Source: Roseburia_D yibonii
GTDB taxonomy: Bacteria; Bacillota; Clostridia; Lachnospirales; Lachnospiraceae
Length of the DNA: 64,000 bases
NCBI RefSeq assembly: GCF_014297335.1
Contig: NZ_JACOQH010000007.1
Coordinates: 102,319-166,318, forward strand
Reading direction: 5' to 3'
Positions 55,291-63,973 of this stretch are shown one piece after another. Below the pieces are notes generated by a model. That model worked only from the letters and a program-made list of their open reading frames with translations. It did not search any database and was not told the DNA's origin. Positions within the stretch are counted from its first letter, which is position 1, and each line of letters begins with the position of its first letter. The translations under genes were made by a program, and so were the position numbers.

Positions 55291-57417
55291 ATGAGTGAAG
55301 TTCAAAACGAGTATTACAATGTAGCAGACATCTTCGGGGAGAACGTATTTAATGATACGGTAATGCAGGAACGTCTTCCTAAGAAAACCTACAAGAAACT
55401 GAGAGAAGTAATTGAAGAAGGCAAAGAATTAGATCTTGCCACAGCAGATGTGATCGCACATGAGATGAAAGAATGGGCGATCGAAAAAGGCGCAACACAT
55501 TATACACACTGGTTCCAGCCGCTCACCGGCGTTACCGCTGAGAAACATGACTCTTTCATTTCAGCTCCGATGCCAAACGGAAAAGTATTAATGTCTTTCT
55601 CCGGCAAAGAACTGATCAAAGGTGAACCGGATGCGTCATCTTTTCCTTCCGGTGGACTCCGTGCTACATTTGAAGCAAGAGGATATACCGCATGGGACTG
55701 CACCTCACCGGCATTCGTAAGACAGGATGCGGCAGGCGCAACACTCTGCATCCCGACTGCTTTCTGCTCCTACACAGGAGAGGCTCTGGATCAGAAGACA
55801 CCGCTTCTTCGTTCCATGGAAGCAATCAATGAACAGGCACTTCGTCTGTTGAAATTATTCGGAAATACAACATCCAAAAAAGTAACTCCTTCCGTAGGAC
55901 CGGAACAGGAATACTTTATCGTTGACAGAGAAAAATATTTACAGAGAAAAGATCTGATCTTTACCGGACGTACCCTGTTTGGTGCAATGCCTCCGAAGGG
56001 ACAGGAAATGGACGATCATTACTTCGGAGCGATCCGTGAAAGAATCGCTGCTTACATGAAGGATGTAAACAAAGAACTCTGGAAACTTGGCGTTTCCGCA
56101 AAGACACAGCACAACGAAGTCGCTCCGGCACAGCATGAGCTGGCGCCGATCTACGCAGAGGCAAACGTTGCGGTAGACCACAACCAGCTGGTTATGGAAA
56201 CCTTAAAGAAAGTAGCAGGACGCCACGGCTTACAGTGTCTGCTTCATGAGAAACCATTCGCAGGTGTCAATGGTTCCGGTAAACACAACAACTGGTCGAT
56301 CACCACAGATGATGGCATCAACCTGTTAGAGCCGGGTACCACACCGCATGAAAATATCCAGTTCTTACTGGTACTTACCTGTATCTTAAAAGCAGTAGAT
56401 ACCCATGCAGACTTACTGCGTGAATCCGCAGCCGATGTCGGAAACGATCACAGACTGGGAGCAAACGAGGCACCGCCAGCAATCCTTTCCGTATACCTTG
56501 GCGAGCAGCTTCAGGACGTATTAACCCAGCTGATCAGTACAGGTGAGGCAACACACAGCTTAGCTGGTACAAAATTAGAGACAGGTGTTAAGACACTGCC
56601 TGACTTCATGAAAGACGCTACCGACCGTAACAGAACTTCACCGTTCGCGTTTACCGGAAACAAATTCGAATTCCGTATGGTTGGTTCCCAGGATTCCATC
56701 GCACAGCCGAACATCGTATTAAATACGATCGTTGCGGAAGCATTCTCAGAAGCATGCGACATTCTGGAAAAAGCAGATGACTTTGATCTTGCAGTGCATG
56801 ATCTGATCAAGAAATACGCTACCGAACATCAGAGAATCGTATTCAACGGAAACGGCTATTCTGACGAGTGGGTTGCGGAAGCAGAAAAACGTGGTCTTCC
56901 GAACATCAAGTCCATGGTAGATGCGATCCCGGCACTTGCAACCGATAAATCCGTTGCTTTATTCGAAAAATTCGGTGTATTCACAAGAACCGAGCTGGAA
57001 TCCCGTGTAGAGATCGAATATGAGACCTACGCAAAAGAGATCAACATCGAAGCAAAAGCAATGATCGATATCGCAGGAAAACAGATCGTTCCGGCGATCA
57101 TCAAATATACAACAGAGCTTGCGGAGTCCGCAGCTGCGGTAAAATCCGTATGCGATGCTGATATCAGCGTACAGACCGGACTGTTAAAAGAGGTATCCAC
57201 ACTTCTTGCTGAAACCAAAGCTGCTCTCACCAAACTGGAAGCAGATACCGCAAAGGGTGGAGCTATGGAAGAAGGCAGAGACCAGGCAGTCTTCTACAGA
57301 GATGTAGTAAAAGCTGACATGGATGCGTTAAGAGCACCGGTTGACAAACTGGAAATGATCGTTGATAAGGATATGTGGCCAATGCCATCTTACGGAGATC
57401 TGATCTTCGAAGTATAA
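55291..57417 (+). CDS. glnN: Glutamine synthetase, type III (GlnN class)
   Basis: A 708-residue cytoplasmic enzyme, the long GSIII form common in Bacteroidetes and Clostridia, twice the length of GSI. The start at 55291 (MSEVQNEYYNVADIFGENVF) is nine to ten bases after AAGGAAAGGA. Conserved parts: SFSGKELIKGEPDASSFPSG, VGPEQEYFIVDREKY, NEVAPAQHELAPIYAE, HEKPFAGVNGSGKHNNWS and RTSPFAFTGNKFEFRM. It makes glutamine from glutamate, ammonia and ATP. No GlnR box was recognised; the leader element at 55111-55220 is the only visible control signal. Confidence 0.95.
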   Translation: MSEVQNEYYNVADIFGENVFNDTVMQERLPKKTYKKLREVIEEGKELDLATADVIAHEMKEWAIEKGATHYTHWFQPLTGVTAEKHDSFISAPMPNGKVLMSFSGKELIKGEPDASSFPSGGLRATFEARGYTAWDCTSPAFVRQDAAGATLCIPTAFCSYTGEALDQKTPLLRSMEAINEQALRLLKLFGNTTSKKVTPSVGPEQEYFIVDREKYLQRKDLIFTGRTLFGAMPPKGQEMDDHYFGAIRERIAAYMKDVNKELWKLGVSAKTQHNEVAPAQHELAPIYAEANVAVDHNQLVMETLKKVAGRHGLQCLLHEKPFAGVNGSGKHNNWSITTDDGINLLEPGTTPHENIQFLLVLTCILKAVDTHADLLRESAADVGNDHRLGANEAPPAILSVYLGEQLQDVLTQLISTGEATHSLAGTKLETGVKTLPDFMKDATDRNRTSPFAFTGNKFEFRMVGSQDSIAQPNIVLNTIVAEAFSEACDILEKADDFDLAVHDLIKKYATEHQRIVFNGNGYSDEWVAEAEKRGLPNIKSMVDAIPALATDKSVALFEKFGVFTRTELESRVEIEYETYAKEINIEAKAMIDIAGKQIVPAIIKYTTELAESAAAVKSVCDADISVQTGLLKEVSTLLAETKAALTKLEADTAKGGAMEEGRDQAVFYRDVVKADMDALRAPVDKLEMIVDKDMWPMPSYGDLIFEV

Positions 57418-57423
57418 TATGAT

Positions 57424-57448
57424 ACTAATCTAATTCGATTAGGTTAGT
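57424..57448 (+). repeat. 11-bp hairpin directly after glnN
   Basis: ACTAATCTAAT, loop TCG, ATTAGGTTAGT (one G-U pair), starting six bases after the stop codon and before the real terminator. Possibly a 3'-end stabiliser. Confidence 0.5.
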
Positions 57449-57490
57449 AATATCTAATCCCCTTAGTAGTATATACATCAACAGAAAAAG

Positions 57491-57518
57491 CCCCGGAGAG
57501 AAATCTCCGGGGTTTTTT
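57491..57518 (+). terminator. Intrinsic terminator of glnN
   Basis: CCCCGGAGA (57491-57499), short loop, TCTCCGGGG (57504-57512), then six T. Confidence 0.95.
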
Positions 57519-57550
57519 CTGTGCCTTTCCCGGCAAAAATGGAAAAAAGA

Positions 57551-57579
57551 TTGTAAAATTATGAATTTTATTATAGAAT
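57551..57579 (+). promoter_or_regulatory. Promoter of the HD-GYP gene
   Basis: TTGTAA (57551-57556), 17 bp, TAGAAT (57574-57579). Confidence 0.7.
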
Positions 57580-57613
57580 AAAGTAGAAATAGTATAAAAA
57601 AAGGGGTATGCAT

Positions 57614-58660
57614 ATGCGTTATATTCCAATCGTGAAACTGAATCCGGGGATGGCTCTGGGGCATGATATATACGATGGTGAAGGCAGGATGTTACTTGCA
57701 AGACATCTGATCCTGGCGCCGGAACATATTGAGGCACTGGATCGCTATGGTTTTCCGGGCGTCTATATTGATGATGAGTTTACTGCCGGAATCGAGATCG
57801 AAGAAGTTTTGAGTCCGGAGGTAAAAAGTCAGGTCTTAAACCTGGTGCATGATCTGTTCTTAAAAGAAGAACACGCGCCGGAGGATGAGGAAGAACAGAT
57901 CCGGGAGACGATCATGAATGTCATCCGTGATATTTTAAGTGACGGGGATGTCATGTATAACATGATGGATCTCAAAAATTACGATGATTATACCTATTTT
58001 CATTCCGTAAATGTCGCGACACTCGCAGCAGTGCTCGGTGTGCGTTACGGGCTGAGTGAATACGAATTAAAAGTGCTTACAACGGGAGCTCTGCTCCATG
58101 ATATAGGAAAGAAATTTGTCAAGGCAGATGTCTTAAACGCGAGACGTCCGCTGACAGAGGAAGAAAAGCGGATGGTGCTTCAGCATCCGAAGCTTGGTTA
58201 TGAATTTTTAAAACGAAATTACGATTTTGACCCGGATGTCTGCGAAGGTGTACTCGGACATCATGAGTGGTATAACGGAGAGGGCTATCCGCTCCGCAGG
58301 TCGGGAGAGAACATTTCGATCTACGCGCGTATCATAAAAGTCGCGGACGTATACGATGCGATGACTTCCAAGCGGCCGTACCATGACGCGCTGTCACCAT
58401 CGGATGCCGTGGAATATATCATGGCGATGAATGAATCAGAATTTGATCCGGCTATCGTGGACATATTCTTAAAATGGGTGGCAGTTTATCCGGTGGGATG
58501 CGAAGTAGAACTTTCTGACGGCAGACATGCGGTCGTAGTCAAAAATTATCACGATTTTCTGCTGCGCCCTAAGATCAGGGTCATGGAAAGCGGGGAGGAG
58601 ATCGACCTCTTATCCGATATAGATGCAAGACACATTACAATTTTGAGGCTGGCGGTATAG
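57614..58660 (+). CDS. HD-GYP domain c-di-GMP phosphodiesterase
   Basis: A 348-residue cytoplasmic protein. ATG at 57614 is preferred over 57608 because GGGG (57602-57605) is eight bases before it. An N-terminal ~120 residues (YIPIVKLNPGMALGHDIYDG) precedes the HD-GYP domain: LLHDIGK (metal HD), GHHEWYNGEGYP (the GYP signature) and KVADVYDAMTSKRPY. All metal and GYP residues are intact, so c-di-GMP hydrolysis is expected. It is the likely counterpart of the two cyclases at 3607-9657. No membrane span or REC domain. Confidence 0.92.
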   Translation: MRYIPIVKLNPGMALGHDIYDGEGRMLLARHLILAPEHIEALDRYGFPGVYIDDEFTAGIEIEEVLSPEVKSQVLNLVHDLFLKEEHAPEDEEEQIRETIMNVIRDILSDGDVMYNMMDLKNYDDYTYFHSVNVATLAAVLGVRYGLSEYELKVLTTGALLHDIGKKFVKADVLNARRPLTEEEKRMVLQHPKLGYEFLKRNYDFDPDVCEGVLGHHEWYNGEGYPLRRSGENISIYARIIKVADVYDAMTSKRPYHDALSPSDAVEYIMAMNESEFDPAIVDIFLKWVAVYPVGCEVELSDGRHAVVVKNYHDFLLRPKIRVMESGEEIDLLSDIDARHITILRLAV

Positions 58661-58672
58661 AAAGAGGTAGTT

Positions 58673-59248
58673 ATGACAGGTCAGGCAAAGAGTGCAGTGG
58701 ATACTCTGCTGGCAGAAGCATTAAAGGAACTGGCGGAAAAACATCCGATCGAGAAGATCACGATCAAGGAGATCACAGACAGGGCAGGTGTGATCCGGCC
58801 GACTTTTTATAATCATTTTCAGGATAAATACGAACTGCTGGAATGGATCATCATGGAAGATCTGTTAAAGCCGATGATACCGCTTATAAAAAACCGAATG
58901 CTGGATCAGGCGTGGATCTTTTTGTTTACATCCATCGAGCGCGAAAAAACCTTCTATTCCAAGTTTAGCAGACTGGAAGGGCAGAACTCTTTTGAAGTCA
59001 TCATAAAGGGATGCGCCAAGAAAGCACTGCTCCAGATCTTTTCGGAGGAAGGCGCGGTGGAACCGATCAAATATTCCTGGCTGACCCCGGAACTGGTCGC
59101 GGAATATTACGCACAGTCGTTATGCTTTGTGATCCTTACCTGGATACAGGGCGGAATGGCGGTGGAGCCAAAGAAACTGGCAGAGATTTATGATTATATC
59201 ATGAAGCATTCTCTGGAAGATGTGATTACTGAGATGAAACAGAAATAG
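58673..59248 (+). CDS. TetR/AcrR-family regulator
   Basis: A 191-residue repressor-type protein. N-terminal HTH: IEKITIKEITDRAGVIRPTF followed by YNHFQDKYELLEW, the classical TetR recognition-helix end. The C-terminal ~130 residues form the ligand and dimer domain (TetR_C type found with DhaS-like regulators). AGAGGTAG precedes the ATG, 12 bp after the HD-GYP stop. The exporter genes downstream are the expected targets; a palindrome at 59275-59297 is a candidate operator. Confidence 0.9.
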   Translation: MTGQAKSAVDTLLAEALKELAEKHPIEKITIKEITDRAGVIRPTFYNHFQDKYELLEWIIMEDLLKPMIPLIKNRMLDQAWIFLFTSIEREKTFYSKFSRLEGQNSFEVIIKGCAKKALLQIFSEEGAVEPIKYSWLTPELVAEYYAQSLCFVILTWIQGGMAVEPKKLAEIYDYIMKHSLEDVITEMKQK

Positions 59249-59274
59249 ATATACAAAATGCGGCATGTGTATAT

Positions 59275-59305
59275 CTTGTAAGACATAACATACAAAGTGT
59301 ATAAT
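59275..59305 (+). promoter_or_regulatory. Promoter overlapped by a palindrome, candidate TetR operator
   Basis: TTGTAA (59276-59281), 18 bp, TATAAT (59300-59305). TTGTA (59276-59280) and TACAA (59291-59295) form an inverted repeat covering the -35 and spacer. Position between tetR and the exporter gene suits autoregulation or control of the exporter, although a terminator lies just downstream. Confidence 0.55.
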
Positions 59306-59324
59306 GGCATGATACACAAAGGAA

Positions 59325-59358
59325 AGATTGAATATTCTCGTATTCGATCTTTTTTTTT
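59325..59358 (+). terminator. Intrinsic terminator between tetR and the exporter gene
   Basis: AGATTGAAT (59325-59333) pairs with ATTCGATCT (59342-59350), followed by eight T. A TATAAT at 59361-59366 directly after it could be the exporter's own -10, but its -35 is poor. Confidence 0.8.
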
Positions 59359-59427
59359 ATTATAATTGACAGAGTGCGTCAGTACAGGGAGACGCAAGGA
59401 GAGAAAAAAGAAAGAGAAGGTGAAGGA

Positions 59428-61503
59428 ATGATTAAGTTTGGAAAGGCAGTTGTAAAATTTAGAATCCCGATTCTGATTTTAAGTTTTCTGCTGTTGATAC
59501 CTGCCGGCATTTCGTACATCAATACAAGGATCAATTATGACATCCTTTCGTACCTGCCGGGAGATATCGATACGATGAAAGGGCAGGATATCCTGCTTGA
59601 AGATTTTGGAACAGGAGCTTTTTCACTGTGCGTCGTAGAGGATATGAGTGAAAAGCAGGTAGTTGATCTGGAAAACGAGATCAAGGGCGTGGAACATGTC
59701 AAGGACGTGATCTGGTATGACACGCTTGCGGATATCTCAATTCCGATGGATGTGCTCCCAAGTGAAATCAAAGATGCTTTTAACAATGAGGATAAGAACG
59801 CGACGCTGATGATCGTGACGTTTGACACTTCCATGTCGGCGGATGAGACATTAGACGCGATCGAGCAGCTCAGAACGCTGACAAAGCAGCAGTGCTTTAT
59901 GAGTGGTATGTCCGCAGTAGTCACGGATATCAAAAAGATCTGTAACAGCGAGGCGATCGCCTATGTAATCTTAGCGGCGGGACTTTCCGCAGTGGTGCTC
60001 GCGCTGACGATGGATTCTTTTCTGGTTCCGGTATTTTTCTTATTGAGTATCGGAATGGCGATCATCTATAACCTGGGTACCAACTTTGTCTCGGGTGAGA
60101 TCTCCTTTATCACACAGGCGCTGGCGGCGGTATTGCAGCTGGCAGTTACGATGGATTATTCGATCTTCTTATGGCACAGCTATCAGGAGAATCAGGAGCG
60201 GTTCCCGGGAGATAAGAAACGTGCCATGGCGCATGCGATCTCCAATACGGTCAGCTCCGTAGTCGCAAGTTCCGTTACGACAGTGGCAGGTTTCGTTGCA
60301 ATGTGCTTTATGACATTTACGCTCGGACTTGACCTTGGAATCGTTATGGCAAAAGGTGTTGTGCTCGGTGTGCTTTGCTGTGTAACCGTGCTTCCGGCTA
60401 TGATCCTTACCTTTGACGGAGCGCTTGAGAAGACGAGACACAGAGCGCTGATCCCGAAATTTGATAAAATGGGTACGTTTGCGACCAGAAAATTCCCGAT
60501 CTTTCTGGTACTGTTTGTGGTCATTCTGATCCCGGCGGTTTACGGATACCGCAACACCAATGTTTACTACGATCTTGCAGGAACGCTTCCGGCGGATCTT
60601 GAGAGTGTGCAGGCGAACAACAAGCTGGAAGAAGACTTTAACATGGGCGCGACACACATCATACTGGCAAGCAGTGATCTGTCCCACAAGGACGCTTCCA
60701 ATATGATCGACGAGATCAATGATCTTGACGGTGTGGCTGTGGCACTTGGAAAAGACGCGATCTTAGGACCTGCGGTTCCACAGGAAATGCTTCCGGCGGA
60801 TGTCAAGGATATGCTGGATAACGGCAAACTCCAGATGATCTATGTAATGTCCGAATACAAGACAGCATCCGATGAAGTAAATGCGCAGTGTGACGCGATC
60901 AAGGAGATCATCAAGCGTTATGACCCGACCGCAATGCTGATCGGTGAGGCGCCGTGTACCGAAGACCTGATCACGATCACCGACAAGGACTTTAAGACCG
61001 TAAGCGCGGTATCGATCATCCTGGTATTTCTGATCATCGCGATCTCCTTAAAATCCATATCGATCCCGGTTATCCTGGTTGCGGTCATCGAGTTTGGTAT
61101 CTTCATCAACATGGGTATCCCGCATTACACCGGATCGGTTCTTCCGTTTATCGCTTCTATCGTAATCGGAACCATTCAGCTTGGCGCGACCGTGGATTAC
61201 GCGATCTTAACGACCAACAAATATAAGAGAGCGAGAAACAGCGGCGCAGGAAAACAGGAAGCAATCGAGACGGCAATGCACAGTTGTCTGCCATCCGTAT
61301 TTGTCAGCGCGCTCAGCTTCTTCGCGGCGACATTCGGTGTAGGTGTTTACTCAAGTATTGATATGATCAGTTCCCTTTGTATTCTGCTTGCGCGTGGAGC
61401 GATCATCAGCTTCTTTGTAGTAGCGTTTATTCTGCCGGCAATGTTTATGGTATTTGACCGGGTGATCATAAAAACAAGTATGGGATTTACGGTAAAGAAA
61501 TAG
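59428..61503 (+). CDS. MMPL/RND-family transporter
   Basis: A 691-residue membrane transporter with two repeats, each a span, a large outward loop and five further spans. The start at 59428 (MIKFGKAVVKFRIPILIL) follows GGTGAAGGA; the frame from 59374 would include a leader hairpin and charged residues. TM1 is PILILSFLLLIPAGISYI; AVTMDYSIFLWHSYQENQ and GATVDYAILTTNKYKRAR carry the paired D-Y proton-relay motifs of MmpL proteins. It probably exports lipids or amphipathic drugs together with the next gene's surface protein. Substrate unknown. Confidence 0.93.
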   Translation: MIKFGKAVVKFRIPILILSFLLLIPAGISYINTRINYDILSYLPGDIDTMKGQDILLEDFGTGAFSLCVVEDMSEKQVVDLENEIKGVEHVKDVIWYDTLADISIPMDVLPSEIKDAFNNEDKNATLMIVTFDTSMSADETLDAIEQLRTLTKQQCFMSGMSAVVTDIKKICNSEAIAYVILAAGLSAVVLALTMDSFLVPVFFLLSIGMAIIYNLGTNFVSGEISFITQALAAVLQLAVTMDYSIFLWHSYQENQERFPGDKKRAMAHAISNTVSSVVASSVTTVAGFVAMCFMTFTLGLDLGIVMAKGVVLGVLCCVTVLPAMILTFDGALEKTRHRALIPKFDKMGTFATRKFPIFLVLFVVILIPAVYGYRNTNVYYDLAGTLPADLESVQANNKLEEDFNMGATHIILASSDLSHKDASNMIDEINDLDGVAVALGKDAILGPAVPQEMLPADVKDMLDNGKLQMIYVMSEYKTASDEVNAQCDAIKEIIKRYDPTAMLIGEAPCTEDLITITDKDFKTVSAVSIILVFLIIAISLKSISIPVILVAVIEFGIFINMGIPHYTGSVLPFIASIVIGTIQLGATVDYAILTTNKYKRARNSGAGKQEAIETAMHSCLPSVFVSALSFFAATFGVGVYSSIDMISSLCILLARGAIISFFVVAFILPAMFMVFDRVIIKTSMGFTVKK

Positions 61504-61521
61504 AAAAGAGGAGGAAACAGA

Positions 61522-63819
61522 ATGAAATTTTCAGAGCTGAAATCAAGATTTAAAAATAAATATGTAATGCGCGTGATCGCGGGTGTGCTTTGCATCGCAG
61601 TGCTCGGCGGCGGATATGGAACTTACCGTGTAAGCGCAGCAAAAGTACCGGCGGGTGAGACCGTGGAAGAATCCACCGAGGAAGCAACGGAAGAAACCGC
61701 GGACAGTGATGTGGATGACAGCATCGGAAACATCATCAATGACTTAAAATCCGGCGCGTCCAAAGACGTTGGAAAAGAGGAGACCGTATACCTTATCTCC
61801 GATGCGGATGGTGCCGTGAACAAGACGATCGTAAGTGACTGGTTAAAGAATACAGACGGTTCTGCCACACTTGAGGATACCTCAGATCTTCAGGATATCG
61901 AAAATGTAAAGGGCGATGAATCCTTTACCAAAAACGGAAATGACCTGACCTGGCAGGCAGACGGAAATGATATCTTCTATCAGGGAACAACAACAAAGCA
62001 GGCACCGGTTTCCGAAAAGATCACCTACTATCTTGACGGAAAAGAGATGAAGCCGGACGAGATCGCAGGAAAGAGCGGAAAGGTGACGATCCGTTTTGAC
62101 TATACCAACAATGAAAAAACGACAGCAACGATCGACGGAAAAGAAGAAGATGTCTATGTTCCGTTTACGGTTGTGACCGGGATGGTATTAAATGACAGCT
62201 TTAAAAATGTTCAGGTTACCAACGGAAAACTGATCTCTGACGGAAAAAACAACGCGGTAGTCGGTATCGCGATGCCGGGATTAAAAGAAAGCCTGGATGT
62301 GGACAGCGATGATTTTGACGGAGATGTGGATATCCCGGATTACATCGAAGTGACAGCGGATGTGGAAGACTTCTCACTGGAAATGACCATGTCTGCGGTT
62401 GTAAACGGATTACAGACTGCAGGAACAGACAGCATTGATCTTAGCGATCTGGATGACGCGATCAATACACTGACCGATTCTTCTTCCCAGTTGGTGGACG
62501 GTTCCGGTGAACTTTCCGACGGAGCAAAGACACTTGCGGATGCGATCGAGCAGTACACCGACGGAACACAGACACTGGCAGACGGAATCGGAACACTTGC
62601 GGATTCCGCACCGGCACTGACCTCCGGCGTTGGCACACTTGCAAGCGGAACGCAGAGCCTTGCAAGCGGAACACAGAGCCTTGCGAGCGGAGCACAGAAT
62701 CTTGCGAACGGAGCACAGAGCCTTGCAAGCGGAACACAGAGCCTTGCGAGCGGAGCACAGAATCTTGCAAGTGGAACACAGAACCTGCTGACCGGAACAC
62801 AGCAGATCGCAAGCGGGATCAGCAATGCGAGACAGGGCGCGGATACCTTAAATGCCAATGTACAGGCACTGGCAACCGGCGTACCGCTGTTGATCAACGG
62901 AATCTCATCCAGCGCACAGAGCTACGCAGCACAGGGCGCAAATGTGGATGCGGACAAGCAGGCACTTCAGCAGGCACTGACTGATTACACGACCAATGTC
63001 ACAACAGCAGTCGCAACAGCATCAGCTACCGCAACCGCACAGGCGATCCAGACCGGTCAGGATCCGACAGCGGCAGCAATGGCAGCGGCACAGGCGGCGG
63101 CACAGGGTGTGGATTCTTCCGCAGTCATGGCAGCAGTACAGCAGCTTGGCACAGATGCCGGAGCACAGGGCGCGGCAGCCGCACTCAATGAAATATCCGC
63201 ACAGCTTGCAGGCGGCGGACTTACCGTAGACAATATCACAGCACTTGCAAACGGTGTGAGCAGTCTCGACAGCGGATTGCAGCAGCTTGACAGCGGAGCT
63301 TCCTCTCTCGTAAGCGGAGCAAGCCAGGTCAATGACGGAGCAAACCAGTTAAACAGCGGAGCGAGCCAGGTCAACGATGGAGCGAACCAGGTAAATGCCG
63401 GAGCAGGACAGTTAAGCAGTGGAGCGAGCCAGGTCAACGATGGAGCAAATCAGGTCAATGCCGGTGTAGGTCAGTTAAACAGCGGAGCAGGACAGCTTCT
63501 CGATGGTGTCAACCAGCTTCAGAGCGGAGCAAAGACACTGGTTGCCAACAACACAGACTTAAAAACCGGAGCATCTGACTTAAAGGACGGAGCAAAAGAA
63601 CTTGCGGACGGAATGGAAGAGTTTGATTCTGAAGGAATTAAAAAGATCGCGGATGCTTATAATGGCGATGTGAAGAAACTCTTAGATCGTCTGGACGCGG
63701 TGATCGATGCCGGAAATAATTATGAGATCTTCTCACAGGTCAAAGACGGAACCAACGGAAGCGTAAAATTCATTATTAAGACAGATTCCGTAAAAGCAGA
63801 TGACGCAGACAAGAAATGA
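61522..63819 (+). CDS. Surface protein with Leu/Gly heptad repeats (YhgE/Pip-like), partner of the MMPL transporter
   Basis: A 765-residue exported protein. One N-terminal membrane span (about residues 14-36, MRVIAGVLCIAVLGGGYGTY), an acidic linker and a beta-rich domain to ~290. Then two long stretches of seven-residue repeats of the pattern x-x-x-L-x-x-G (LASGTQS, LASGAQN, VNDGANQ, LNSGASQ) at about 320-435 and 575-700, separated by an Ala/Gln-rich helix. No C-terminal anchor. Such proteins accompany MMPL or ABC-2 exporters in Firmicutes and may form a long fibre through the wall. GAGGAGG precedes the ATG, 18 bp after the transporter. Confidence 0.88.
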   Translation: MKFSELKSRFKNKYVMRVIAGVLCIAVLGGGYGTYRVSAAKVPAGETVEESTEEATEETADSDVDDSIGNIINDLKSGASKDVGKEETVYLISDADGAVNKTIVSDWLKNTDGSATLEDTSDLQDIENVKGDESFTKNGNDLTWQADGNDIFYQGTTTKQAPVSEKITYYLDGKEMKPDEIAGKSGKVTIRFDYTNNEKTTATIDGKEEDVYVPFTVVTGMVLNDSFKNVQVTNGKLISDGKNNAVVGIAMPGLKESLDVDSDDFDGDVDIPDYIEVTADVEDFSLEMTMSAVVNGLQTAGTDSIDLSDLDDAINTLTDSSSQLVDGSGELSDGAKTLADAIEQYTDGTQTLADGIGTLADSAPALTSGVGTLASGTQSLASGTQSLASGAQNLANGAQSLASGTQSLASGAQNLASGTQNLLTGTQQIASGISNARQGADTLNANVQALATGVPLLINGISSSAQSYAAQGANVDADKQALQQALTDYTTNVTTAVATASATATAQAIQTGQDPTAAAMAAAQAAAQGVDSSAVMAAVQQLGTDAGAQGAAAALNEISAQLAGGGLTVDNITALANGVSSLDSGLQQLDSGASSLVSGASQVNDGANQLNSGASQVNDGANQVNAGAGQLSSGASQVNDGANQVNAGVGQLNSGAGQLLDGVNQLQSGAKTLVANNTDLKTGASDLKDGAKELADGMEEFDSEGIKKIADAYNGDVKKLLDRLDAVIDAGNNYEIFSQVKDGTNGSVKFIIKTDSVKADDADKK
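62641..62800 (+). repeat. 63-bp higher-order repeat within the heptad-coding region, block 1
   Basis: Heptads of 21 bp are arranged in a three-heptad period: GCAAGCGGAACACAG recurs at 62662 and 62725 with near-identical flanks. In-frame expansion or contraction is possible. Confidence 0.8.
63320..63495 (+). repeat. 63-bp higher-order repeat within the heptad-coding region, block 2
   Basis: GCGAGCCAGGTCAACGATGG recurs at 63361 and 63424, again a 63-bp (three-heptad) period, in a different sequence from block 1. The same period in two unlike blocks suggests repeated local duplication. Confidence 0.75.
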
Positions 63820-63973
63820 GAGTATAATTAGTGTCTGCTGATCAAGCCGCAAACACTTGATTTTACTGACTTTTGCCCCACTTTCTGGTATAATGATAGC
63901 AAGGATTTTGACGAAAACAAATCGTTTTTCTTGCAGTTTTTTACAGATTTTGAGCATACGAGGGACTAAAACA
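63820..63973 (+). promoter_or_regulatory. 154-bp region before the last gene
   Basis: Holds a TATAAT at about 63892-63897 without a clear -35 and a hairpin GCAAG...CTTGC (inner ACGA/TCGT) near 63899-63934. No terminator was seen directly after the heptad-repeat gene. CGAGGGA lies before the ATG at 63974. Confidence 0.4.

Noticed and set aside
60169..60687. A 172-codon minus-strand ORF inside the MMPL gene
   Set aside because: Composition-driven shadow of a gene with clear membrane spans and motifs.
62641..62800. Possible CRISPR array because of evenly spaced repeats
   Set aside because: Repeats are contiguous 21-bp coding units without unique spacers and lie in frame in a long gene.
62340..63437. 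Minus-strand repetitive ORFs opposite the heptad-repeat gene
   Set aside because: The repeats are explained by the plus-strand x-x-x-L-x-x-G heptads; the antisense frames are by-products.
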